Under the pieces are notes generated by a model that saw only the letters and a list, made by a program, of their open reading frames with translations, ran no database searches and had not been told where the DNA came from. Made by a program: the position numbers and the translations under genes. This document shows, piece after piece, positions 1 to 17,249 of a stretch of 64,000 nt of DNA. Source of the stretch: Nephrocerus scutellatus (taxonomy: Eukaryota; Arthropoda; Insecta; Diptera; Pipunculidae); NCBI GenBank assembly GCA_947095585.1, contig OX352761.1:129548277-129612276 (forward strand). The letters are read 5' to 3'. Every line of letters starts with the position of its first letter. Position 1 is the first letter of the stretch.

Positions 1-426
1 TGGGTAGCCGCCACAGCACTGATAAAATGTTGGGAACACAAACTTCGTCTGACCCACTGGGAAAGTGTTCCAGGGCTTAGGCAATCCAAAGAATTAATTA
101 GGCCCTTTTCCTACAAGGAAATCCTTAATTTTAATAGGGATAGCATTAGGAAGCTGGTGAGCTTTCTAAAAGGTCATTGTGGCTTGCGATGTCACCTTAA
201 CAAAATTGGTGTGAGCTCAGAGACAGACTGTAGGTTCTGCTTGGAGGATGAAGAGTCATTCGAGCACATTCTCTGTGAATGTCCAGCAATACTTTGGTTC
301 AGGGGACGCATCTTTCACAAGGAAATATGCTCGACGGCGAAATTGAGAAATTCATTAATTAATAAACAAACCCTATGGCACAATAGATCTTTCAGATCGC
401 AGTGCCTGCCATATGGGCTAGGGTAG
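1..426 (+). pseudogene. Non-LTR retrotransposon ORF2, C-terminal fragment (zinc-finger end)
   Basis: Frame 1 is open from the window edge to about 426. It ends in a Cys/His cluster of the form C-x2-C-x9-H-x3-C-x3-C (CRFC...EHILCEC). In Jockey/LOA/I-type LINEs this zinc-knuckle-like segment closes ORF2 behind the RNase H region. The preceding GHCGL...HLNKIG segment resembles the stretch just ahead of the knuckle in the LINE copies at 34.1 kb and 49.4 kb. The element continues off the left edge, so neither its length nor its intactness can be judged. No 3' tail repeat is evident after the stop. I am sure of the class, not of the clade. Confidence 0.65.
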
Positions 427-1069
427 TTACACAAAAAAAACTCAAAACCTCGGTACTTGATTTTTTGTACACTTATGTAAACAATCATTCTGTGTATACG
501 AGTATATGCATGCGTAAATGCATGATAATCGGTAAATTGAACATTTTCTATGACATCATTTACATGCAAATTTAATTGCAACTAAAATCTAGATCAAGTC
601 TTTGTTTGCAAATGTAATCAACGCAATTTCGTTGTATGCAAGTTAAATTCAATTGGCAAAGGATGTTTACATTCCGAGTCGTCCTTATCGAAACTAATGT
701 ATAATGTATAGAAATGGACGCACGCTTTTCGACTAATTAATACTGAGCTGCCAGAAATTGTTTGTGGTGCGTTATTTGTTCAAAGGTGAAAGCCCACATC
801 GTTAATTACTCTCTAAAAGGCTATCCTTTTACTTTTAATTGGCATATTCCACTTGAAAATGTTGCTTCGTTGTTTTGTAAAACCTACAAACGATTTGAAT
901 TGCCATTTGTATCCATGCTAGTGTACTACATACCAGTATACTCGTGTAGTGGGATATAATTGACTTGCAAATCAGATAAAGATATATTTTGCTTTATTTT
1001 ATCGTAGGTCATTTTCAGAATAGTATAATATTATTATAATAAACTGATATTTTGTCATGATCTACCTAA
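427..1069. other. No gene seen
   Basis: AT-rich sequence without a convincing reading frame, splice-compatible exon or recognisable repeat. It may include 3' UTR of the LINE fragment to its left. Confidence 0.4.
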
Positions 1070-1440
1070 ATGTGTTTAAAAACTAAAAATGATACTGTTT
1101 TTCGCAGAATGACGGACGTTTCTTCTAAAACAAACATAAAAAGTAATTGCAGATGCTGCGCCAATGGCCAATGCCTTACCCATAAGGCCATCTTCGGACG
1201 TACAATCAAGTTCAGGGATTCGTTCCTTAGCCGTACAACACGTATGTGGAATGCTTTGCCAAGCTCTGTCTTTCCACATCACTATGATCCACAGGCATTC
1301 AAGACACAAGCTGAAAGACATCTCCTCTTTGCTCCTCCTTTTCCTTAACGCCCACAATGTGCCAAGCATATAGCCGAGCATTATAAGAGTGCGAACCCAT
1401 TTTTGCGTGTGCAAATTATGTACAATGGGTTCTATCACTA
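1070..1440 (+). pseudogene. Jockey-clade LINE, ORF2 C-terminus and 3' end
   Basis: The frame ending near 1348 contains FGRTIKFRDSFLSRTTRMWN followed by ALPSSVFP. This is the characteristic end of Jockey-clade ORF2 proteins (a S-F-x-x-R-T-x-x-x-W-N-x-L-P pattern). The 3' flank (GCCCACAATGTGCCAAGCA, then a stretch about AGCCGAGCATTATAA) matches, in reverse complement, the flank of the minus-strand copy at 17.29 kb. That shows a shared family. Only the last 60 to 90 codons are present, so this is a 5'-truncated insertion. Confidence 0.7.
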
Positions 1441-2473
1441 ACCGATATTATTCGGTAGAGAATCCTCAAACTCTGGAGATCCTGGCCTGCGGAATTCTTT
1501 TAGCTAAGGCTTCTTTTTCCCACCATTTCCCACCATCGAATCTAAGGTGGTTTTTATCCTGGATTGTTATTTTACTGGATTTTGCTCTGTTCTGCACACC
1601 AGAGCCAAGCGAGCTTAATATTATGCAATGTAGCACTAACACTCGAGTTTTAGGAAACTTCTTTCAAAGTAAGGAAATAGTATAATTAATAGGAGAGAAA
1701 GAGAAGAGTCATAACCTGTACTCGTAGTACCTATACAGTCCTGATTATGGTTCATTATGCATAAAATAATTTTTACGAAACTATGTCACTTCACACAAAC
1801 ACAGATACACACTACTTTTTCGTACTTGTTTAAGCCTAGGTATATGGTAAACATTGTCAATGTATCGAATTAAAATTTTCGACCACGAACCTTTTTTAAT
1901 TAAAATTTAATTAATTCAATTAAAGTTAAACAAGCTGTTTTATCCTATTTCATTGGACTTGTTTTTGATTTAAATTTGAAGGGGTTTCTGCAATTATCGT
2001 AAATATAACCTTTTATGTCTAACGAGTTTATTAGTAGAGTGGGGAAGAAAAGGAAGAGAATTTGATCGAAAATGATTACTAATTTAAGTGGTTACTATTT
2101 TTTTGTTTGTTTATTGTTATTTACTTACAAGCAAACAAATTCAGTTCTTAATTAACGAATAAGTTATTCTTTTTGTTTATTTTTGGTTCTTTTATAGAAA
2201 TTAAGTGGGAGTACTCTAAATTACAGGTATATTAATAAGCAAGTCCAGGTATTTCTACTTCTCCTTTCAAATAACTTCAACTTTATTATATTATATTAAC
2301 TTTATTACGAGCCCGAACGGCAAAGCTAATAATCAGTGCAAAGAAATCTATTTTCATCATGCATGTGTTTGTTTGTTTGTTTGTTTATCCAACCGTATAT
2401 CTCGACCTCTACCAGTCTAAATTGCATGGGACTTGTTTTGAAACAATTATTTAGTAAAAATTATAAATTTTAT
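1441..2473. other. No gene seen; AT-rich
   Basis: Long AT-rich stretch with a short GTTT microsatellite near 2368-2388. Open frames here are short and show no family resemblance. Confidence 0.4.
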
Positions 2474-2813
2474 ACAGGGTGATTTGCATACAATGCAACA
2501 AAAAGCTAGAGCGAGTAGTTTAGGTCAAGACAAGAAAAATATCGTACGGAAGGGGGTGATTGGGGGACAGACTTTTTCCCCGCTTAGGCGGGTGGCGGGA
2601 TTTTCTGAAAAATTGAGTTTAATTGGCAAATAAATTGTTAAAAATCACGGAAGCACACACGATAATGTGATATAGATTTTTTCAAAGCTTCTATTCTTTA
2701 ACTATGTGTTTGATTCGAGTTATTTTATTGAATCATTTTTGAGAAATAAAATTTCAAAGTCACAATTTTGAAAAAAAAAAATTAATTTTTTTCCTTCAAA
2801 TTTAACGATTCTA
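2474..2813. repeat. Possible transposon end starting TATACAGGGTG
   Basis: The motif TATACAGGGTG at about 2474 recurs at about 62966, where it heads a different repeat block. In insect genomes such a motif often marks the edge of dispersed DNA elements. A GC-rich island (about 2545-2600) follows. No open frame or matching second end was found, so this is a weak call. Confidence 0.25.
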
Positions 2814-3360
2814 GGCCAATTCCACTAGCACAATTCCACTAGACACAATTCAACTGGACACAATTTCACTGGCACAATTCCACTTGGCACAATTCAACTG
2901 GACACAATTCAACTTGGCACAATTCCACTTGGCACAATTCAACTTGCATAATTTTAGTCTTTGATAATCAAACGCGCGCGCGAAATACCACCCTAAATGC
3001 GTTTTATTATCAATGACTAAAATCATGCAAGTTGAATTCGTTTAATTATAACAAAAGTTAACTAAAGAAAGAATACGAATGTTAAAGAATGTTAATTTAA
3101 AGAAAACAATTAGTAAATATTTTATTACCACGCCTACGCAAATAAAATATTAAACGCATTTATGTGGTAAATCGCGAGCGCAATTGTTATTTTGTACAAT
3201 TAAAACCATGCCAACGCAAATAAAATATTATTGTGTGTATTTCTGTATTTGCGGTTCCGTGTAACTTTACAAGTTGAATTGTTCCCCAGTGGAATTGTGC
3301 TAAGTTGAATTGTGCCAGTGGAATTGTGTCCAGTTGAATTGTGTCTAGTGGAATCGGCCG
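2814..3360. mobile_element. Foldback-like element with tandem-repeat arms
   Basis: The left arm (2814-2946) holds about nine tandem units of 14-17 bp, alternating CACAATTCCACT and CACAATTCAACT. The right arm (3270-3360) holds the same units in reverse complement (GTGGAATTGTG, GTTGAATTGTG), so the arms can pair. The outer ends match as inverted repeats: GGCCAATTCCACTAG on the left and GGCCGATTCCACTAG when the right end is reverse-complemented. A second, inner inverted repeat (2940-2977 against 2999-3034, about 36 bp, over 85% identical) encloses a CG-rich loop of about 20 bp. The spacer (3035-3269) is AT-rich, carries a repeated ACGCAAATAAAATATTA and is non-coding. The layout recalls Drosophila Foldback elements, whose long inverted repeats consist of short tandem repeats. 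I cannot tell whether it is related by descent or only in structure. Confidence 0.7.
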
Positions 3361-3788
3361 GTTACCAATTCAACGTTTACACAATTTTCCTTTACTAAAT
3401 TCCAATTTTTTTTCCAACATTCAAAATAAAATGAAAGGGAAAAAGAGATATCACCTCATTGAATAATTGGCCTCGATCCATTTTAGAAAGCATCCATTGG
3501 TTGTTTAATTTTTTGTCGCGGTACTTTGATGGCGCGGGCGAGTTAGTGATTCTCGGGGAATTGCCGCATTTTGTTAACGAAGAATGTACTTTTTTCGTGG
3601 CACTGACGGGCTAGCGACGCACGAAGTTAAGGGATTCCCGGATTTCATTTTTTAAGCTCTACTACGCATTCTTCGTTTGATTGTTATGACAATTGGTCAT
3701 TTGTATCTTTGATATTTCGTAATTTTGGTTTTACTGAATCTGCAAATAGAGGCTAAAGTAAAGTTAATTGCGAAATTAGATATCAACA
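3361..3788. other. No gene seen
   Basis: Mixed-composition DNA with no recognisable feature between the foldback-like element and the possible transposase remnant. Confidence 0.35.
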
Positions 3789-3916
3789 TGTCTAGCTCTA
3801 GAATATCTAAGTGGGAGCGAAAACGAAAGAGAAAGAGGGAGTCTGAAGAAAAAAATAAAAAAATACCTAAAATTAGTCAGTACTTTAAGAATGATGACTT
3901 CATTGATGAAAATTGA
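3789..3916 (+). pseudogene. Possible hAT/ZMYM1-like transposase N-terminal remnant
   Basis: An open segment starting at ATG 3789 encodes about 42 residues: a lysine/arginine-rich stretch followed by IPKISQYFKNDD and a stop. A short basic N-terminus ending in an ISxFF/YFK-type motif is typical of ZMYM1-like hAT-derived proteins. The zinc-finger and dimerisation domains are absent. The match rests on one short motif and composition, so a chance open frame is a real alternative. Confidence 0.3.
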
Positions 3917-4446
3917 TGGATATATAAATATCATCATTCTTTTTTAATGGCATTTATTACAATATTTTTACTAAGGATCTCTTGTCTATTACTTTTAATC
4001 ATATACATTTCTTTGCCATACTTTACAAGTATTTTTCTTGACTAGCGTCCCTGCTCTTTGGAAGTTGAACTAAAAAATCAGCAACTTTTAGGTGGATTAA
4101 AATCTGATCTTGACAATATAATAAAAAGAATTTATTGTAGAATAAAATTCAGCTTTGCTACGACCCAATGTTGCTTTTCGTAATTAAAGTGAAGCTAAAT
4201 TCCGTGCACTTAATTAAATCGAAAAGCTCGCAACTAAGGGTATATGCGTTAATGACAAAATCCGCTCAAATGAGCACACCGCAAAAAACACTGCGATTTT
4301 TAAAAGCTTCCTAACATGGTGCTACAAGTAAGTTACCCGCATTTGATCGTGATACAATTTGCAAGGTGTTCACTTGCTACAAGATTGAGTACCGGAATAT
4401 CAATTGATAACACTTCTAGGTGACAAAAACATGGCAAAGATAATAA
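3917..4446. other. No gene seen
   Basis: AT-rich, with no coding or repeat feature I can support. Confidence 0.35.
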
Positions 4447-4700
4447 TTGATTTCCTTGAACATCGGAGTAACGTTTTCTGCTTATCATTGTCTTTTTGGT
4501 TATTTCATCAGTTTAAGTGAAATAGCCAACTGCATTAAACCTGTTCAACAATTTAATTGCAATACTCGTGGCGGTTTAAATGTCCATCAGGTAATTTTCG
4601 GGCGTATTTTTAAATTCAGAGATGCTTTTATTACGTTTATCGCACTCACAAATCAATTATGGTTTCAAAAGAAATTATGGTTTCAAAAGAAATGCACATA
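4447..4700 (+). pseudogene. Jockey-type LINE ORF2 C-terminal fragment
   Basis: The frame contains NTRGGLNVHQVIFGRIFKFR followed by DAFI, aligning in pattern with the C-terminal segments at 1.16 kb (THKAIFGRTIKFRDSF) and 17.5 kb. The R-T-x-x-x-W-N-x-L-P motif that should follow is lost. It is a short decayed copy just beyond the 3' end of the beta-mannosidase gene, in opposite orientation. Confidence 0.5.
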
Positions 4701-4919
4701 GATGTTCAAAGGGAACCATAGCTTAACCCTTAATCCAAGTCTTGCACTCGTATCCACTCCTCATTGGAACAAAATAGAACAAGACACTATGCAGAACATG
4801 AATGTCATATTAACCATAAATAACTATACCAACGTTCAAATATGAAAAGAATTTTTACAATATTAAGAAAATTTTACTTTGCCATTTATAAAACAGACTG
4901 AATCACATTAAATTTCAAC

Positions 4920-11598
<6,679 letters not shown>

Positions 11599-14105
11599 TT
11601 TTCGTAGAATTACAAGCGCACTACTTTGTGTACAGATATGTAAACATGTACGTAAATTAAATTTTTTTATTATTTTTACCGGTGAAATTATTAAACAAAC
11701 GCGATTTCATGGGCACAACTAACTGATGACAGTCGTCATGAATCATGAACCATAGACTGCCGCTACAAAACTGATCGAATCGTCTTGCTGAGCGTAGGTA
11801 GGTAGCCAAACAAATATCGCACCATATTCAATATCGGAGCCGCAAGCACACAAATGATAAAATAAAAATTCATTTTATAATAAAAAAATAAATTCTCAGT
11901 TGGTTGGTTTTGGAAGATGCACGAACAGTGTTGTCATAATGTCAGTGGAAAAGTATTTGTAAGCACTGTAAACTTTAAATTTAGTGCTACAAAAAATGAA
12001 AATCAAAATAGGCATAACGTTATTGGGTATAGCGCGTATAAGATTATTCTTCTTTAATCTACAAGTATAAACCAATGATGATGGTTTATACTAGCATGCA
12101 GTTCACTGATTGATTTGATTTTAACCCTAAGATCGGGGATAGAAAAATGTTTTGAGTTTAAAAAACTACCTCAATCATGATTGCTTAGCCAACAACATTA
12201 ACATGCCATTAGATAATTCGATGACACGACTATTAAACTTCCCTATAACATATGTCAGAAGTAAAAAAAAATTTTAATCACTATTACATAATCACTTATA
12301 CATATGTAGATCATTAGAGAGATTTTCTCCGAGAGACCATATATCGGCTATCACTTATTCACCCTCAGCTTAATAAGCTTATAAAACTGGATACTCTACA
12401 AAAATTTTGATATGACCACACTTAACAAAACGTTATGTTCGATTGTACTCACTACGTGTTGCTTCTCTTTTCTCTATTTCTCTATTTATAAACAATAATT
12501 CTCAGCGTATAAATAAATTAAAAAATTACTAAGTGTATACGAAGATCATTAGCTGGTCGTTACTGGAACTGATTGTATTATGGCACCTCTCTTTACATTT
12601 TTACTGTGCTTTGCAAGAAGGGGTAACCATCTGCTGTGTAACTGCCAAAAAATGGCTTTTTATAAAGTAATGATTCGGATTTTTAGCTCTATAAGGTTTA
12701 ATATACTGGTAAATGGTTAGTTTAAGACAAGTCGGTGTAAGTATAAAAGTCGGTCCAGTATAAAACAAATTCTGCTTCGGTATGTTACTCACTGTTGCTG
12801 TTGTTTACTACTGAATCAGAACATTTATCACCCACTTAAGAACAGACTTGTTACCTATTTTAAATTTTGCGTAATTCGCTTTAGTTGATTTAAAACAATT
12901 GTTGTATAAATTTTAAGAAAATGGGGTTTTTATTTTGGTCGAAAAAATAACTACATACTAAACATCTGGGACACAAACCTCAGAAATAACTTTCTCATTT
13001 GTATTAAGAAAGCACAAGTAGGTACAAACTAATTTAAGCCAGTTTCATTAAATTTCTTTTTTAGTTGGAAACTTGTTAAGGTTTGTGCTCAAAGTTTCTA
13101 TATTTTATGTGTTATTTTCTTTATGGCCGACTAAAGAAAGTTTATTTGAATCCATTGCTCTCGGTTTAATTGTATATGGCTAAAGTAAACATCTTGTATA
13201 AACTGGAAATGTTTCTAAACAAGTTTCAGACCAGACGTTTGAAACAAATATCTTAGTGGAAACAAACTGTAATAACAAAAATAAACGTTATAACCGTATA
13301 CTTCATACATACACCATAGTGTTCCGCAATTTGATTTTTTTCAATAAAAGGTACTTTCTGTATAAACATCTGTATTCTTTTCTCACTAAACTTAACCTGA
13401 CATCTGAGATTTGTTTCTCAACATTGAGGAAAATATTCCCTTACTGATTAGATTGCTCAAAGCACTTCGAAAGTCGATAGTCATAGAAAAAATTATGCTC
13501 TCCGTTATGTGGGTGGATTCAAAGAAATTGTTGTTTTTGTTTTAAGCTCAAATTAGAACACTGCAAAAAAAATTCGAACTTTTTTAAATAATAGGATTTG
13601 CGCGAGCCAAACAAAGAATCTTTAAACCCAACATTGCGTCCTTCTGAGCATAAAGGTCAACTAAACATAAAATGACAACAATTAAAATTACATAGCTAAA
13701 TAGTTTTTGAGTTTCATTAACTAAAACTTATTCATACAAGTACTCATGGCTATATGACGCGGCACTTGCCTTTGTTTAAGTGTAGTTAAATTTTCCTTTG
13801 AAAACTAAAAGTTTTGATCAGATTTATCATGAAAACACAAGTACCTAATTGTAATCAGTAACATATAAAGAAACCTAGAATATAGAAACTATGATTTTCC
13901 AGATTGTCTTTACAATTTGTTTTCACCTATAAGTTTATCGCCCCGCGCCACTCTGAATTTTGTGTATTAGATGCAAGTTGGTTCTGTGAGTACCTGACCC
14001 AGCCATGATTGTTGTACTTAAATCTTTAGTAAAAATAGCAAGTAATTTTGACAATGTCGAATATATTGTAATTTCAACGAAGCTTGTCGTTGTTAGTAAT
14101 ATAAA
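11599..14105. other. 5' flank of beta-Man and intergenic DNA; no gene
   Basis: The 5' UTR and promoter of beta-Man must lie in the first part of this stretch, but I see no clear TATA box, initiator or CLEAR-type E-box (TCACGTG) that I would call. The remainder is AT-rich with short random open frames. Confidence 0.4.
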
Positions 14106-14290
14106 AAACAAGCCATAAAAATTAAAATTTTTCATGTAAATTCTCTAATAGCCAAAAGTATATTGAATTCCACTATAAATGCTGAAATATAAAAACACAT
14201 ACGAAGCACTGCAACGCAACAACAAAACAACTACAATCGTAAAAGCAAGCAGCGCTGCCCACAGCGCAGAGTGCACAAGCCACACGATTC
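14106..14290 (+). repeat. Interspersed repeat R, copy 1
   Basis: Begins with the conserved terminus CATAAAAATTAAAATTTTTC then ATGTAAATTCTCTAATA, followed by CAAAAGTATATTGAATTCCA and GCAACGCAACAACAAAACAA. The same interior occurs at 47876-48058 at roughly 85% identity. The terminus equals that of the 115-bp tandem-unit family, but the interior is unrelated to the tandem units. Confidence 0.65.
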
Positions 14291-14337
14291 GAACCTCCTG
14301 CTCAAACGTTCATGCACTTTCCACTGAGCCCACGAGG
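14277..14337 (-). mobile_element. SINE head fragment
   Basis: The reverse strand reads ...CCACTGAGCCCACG with GATTCGAACCTCCTGCTCA, i.e. A-box-like and B-box-like pol III elements in tRNA spacing. Only the tRNA-like head of the SINE family is present. Confidence 0.5.
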
Positions 14338-15099
14338 TATATATAAGACTACCAAATTAATATATGTATACAATTTGCGATTTACAACGAATGTGTAACG
14401 GTAGTACTACAGGCTAGACCATCGCCGACAAATCGCTAGGTGATGTGTTCAAATCCCTCACACATCAAAGCCAACCAAAAACTTGATTTTTTGGGAAATA
14501 AAATTATAGGATAAATTTCTTACCCAATATCGTCTCAAAGAAACTCAGTTAGAACATATAAAATAGTACACTAATGCCTCTCTCAAATTGCACAAACCCT
14601 ACGCGGAACCATATCCACGGGTAAGCTAAGCTGTCTGTCAAAGTCACAAAGTTTTCGTGGTTTTCGAGGTGTACGCTGTGCAAATGGAACGCCAAATCGA
14701 AACAAAACTTGACATTTGTAGTTTACAGAAAATTTCCTGATAAATTAGTTTGCTTGCTCTCTAGTTGTCATCTTCCTGAATAAACGAAACCTTGCCCGTC
14801 GATTGCTGACGAGGACCAAAGTTACAGTGTAGGTTACAAAACTTTGCAATTGGAACACGGCCACGGGTAAAATTAGCAAATGGAACGTCTAACTGAAACC
14901 ACGAAAGAGAAATCTTAATTCTACCAAGCAATTAGAAAGAGACATAGGAATAGTACCGTATTTACTTTAATTTTCGCTTGCAATAATATACTTTCCAGAT
15001 AGTTAAAATAAAGAAAAGACGATTTTGGTCAGAAAAATTCAAATAAGATATAAGAGAATTCTGCTGTAATGGTAGGGACATCTTTCTGGTAGGATAACC

Positions 15100-15610
15100 A
15101 CCGTTTGTTACGAACGAACACCTTTTACAAATAAAAATTGTAGTCTAACTCTGTTCTGACCATGCTGTGGTAGTTGACTATACCGAACCGTCCCCGTTCA
15201 ACCGTTTCTCCATTGGAACTACCAATTTCACACCGCGTTCCTTCCGAATAAATCGTCTGCTCTTGTAGTTCATTGCGAAATCAAATTATTATTTTTTTGG
15301 TAATCTAACAAGTACCTCTGTTCTGACCACGTAGTACTTGCTAACTATCCCAAGCTGGTCCTGTTCTACAGGAATCCCCATATGGTTCGTCGTTCGTAAT
15401 CAGTAAATGCCTTTGTTTTGACTAAGTTACATTTACTGACTACTCCAAACTTCTCCCGTTCCACCGATGCCCCTTCAAGCACTCAGTTCCTTGGCACATG
15501 TTCGTTCCGAACCACTTAATATTAGCAGCTGGCCGAGTACCTCTGTTTTGACAACGTTGTACTTCGACCGATTCTCTGAGTTCCCCTGGACGATTCCATG
15601 CAAAACCAGT
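15100..15610. repeat. Degenerate tandem repeats, about four units
   Basis: Each unit starts with a variant of GTACCTCTGTTCTGACCACG (about 15143, 15312, 15404 and 15535), continues with a TAGTACTTGCTAACTATCCC-like stretch, a CCCGTTCCACCGAT-like stretch and a GTTCCTTCCGAA-like end. Spacing varies from about 90 to 170 bp. The units are more GC-rich than their surroundings and show no conserved reading frame. Origin unknown. Confidence 0.55.
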
Positions 15611-15650
15611 TCATCACAGTTATAGTTCCATACGTATTTTGCAAACTCAT

Positions 15651-15790
15651 TGTATTAAGGCCCTTTTCCAATCCAATACTTGATTGTGGAGACGTACTTA
15701 TTTGAATAAGTTTACTTATTAGGAGTAATGACGTCAAATAAGTTTAGCCAAGCAAATAAGTATCTAATTGGAAAAGGCACTAAGTATCAA
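15651..15790. mobile_element. MITE-like inverted repeat
   Basis: Left arm 15657-15686 (CCCTTTTCCAATCCAATACT) pairs with right arm 15752-15782 (reverse complement: TGCCTTTTCCAATTAGATAC). The interior holds further ACTTATT/AATAAGT palindromes. Its length of about 135 bp, full-length inverted symmetry and lack of coding potential fit a small non-autonomous DNA element. Confidence 0.55.
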
Positions 15791-17249
15791 TAAGTATAAT
15801 AAGAACACCGTTGTAGTATAAAAGAAGAAACCGAAAATAACCTGAAAGTAAAACTGAAAACAATCAATTTTTTAATCTGTAACGAACGAAGAAGGAGGAG
15901 AAAGAACAACCGAGCAATCTTTGTTTCAAATGTAAAATAAAAACAACACATTTTGCAATTTGTTTTTTATATTTAGTTTTCATATTTATTTTAATACAAT
16001 ATAATTATAATATAATATAATATATTCGTTTTTATTTTATTAAATTTTATTGTTTCTTATATTTTCTTCATTTATAAGTATAATAATATTAATAATACTT
16101 AATTATGTACTTGTTATTTGTGTCTATGTCTGCTCTTTTGATTTTCCTGTGAATATTTGAATGTAATTAAAGTATTAATAAAAAAAAATAATGTTAATAT
16201 CTGATTGACTCACAAAGAAATAAATCAAAATTCTCTTTATTTTATTTTTTTTTTAAATTAAAAATCAACTCACAAAATCAAAATCTTGTGCGGAACACAA
16301 TAAAATTAATCAGCACTCATACTCGCGTATATTTATACAGTCTCTTGTTAATGATGATATAATTTTGTTTATTATCAATTGTTTAATGTATACGTATTGA
16401 TTTAGTTATTTTTTAAAGTTTGTATGGTTTATTTGATTGAAAAATGTAATCAAAATGAGCTTGTGAGTATGTGCACGTAACAATGTACTCGTACATTTTA
16501 AAGAGTTTCATGTTGATATGGAGCGTCTTACAGGGTAGAATAATTTATTACGTTATATGTTGTCAAAATTTAGAACGACGAACCAATTTTCAATTTTCAT
16601 TGTTCAATCCATAATTCAATCAAATTGATTGATTGATTCTCTTCCCGGTATACTTTTTCCAATTATTGCTAAGCATCGCCATTAAATACTAAAAAAATCC
16701 GAATTTAATGTTTTAATTTTAATTTTCTGACATTTTGTTTTCTATTTAACCGAGAAGATATTTATAATTCTTTATTACTAATAGTCATTAATAATTGCTA
16801 CAGAATTAATACAGAAACTTTATTAAGAAAGCATTTCGCTGTGTTCTGGTTGAGCAATAAAAGTACGAACACCCCTAACCCAAAACATCTTAAGATCGTC
16901 TTTTAAAGGCAAATTATTATTTATATTTAAAGCGTTTTTGTTGTTGTTGGTGTTTTATTATAATAATCTTCATTCAATTTATTACATATTTAGATTCATT
17001 TTTTCTTTGTTAAGATATAATACAGTTAGGATTGTTATTATGTTTTCAATGGGCACTAAGACTTTGTGATTTTTTTTTCTTTGGAAAATAAATTAAATGT
17101 AAAGATATTTTGAGGAGAATTGTTTTATGCTGAACGATGCAAGTGCCGAAACTCACTGGCTAAATGTAAACAAAAAAAATTGCAAGCTGTAAATATCTCT
17201 TTGTTATCCGGTTACTTTTGGACTAATACAAGGTAGCAATCTCGCCTCA
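15791..17249. other. AT-rich intergenic DNA; no gene
   Basis: Very AT-rich (runs of TAATATAATATAAT near 16000), with no coding or structural signal. Confidence 0.45.
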
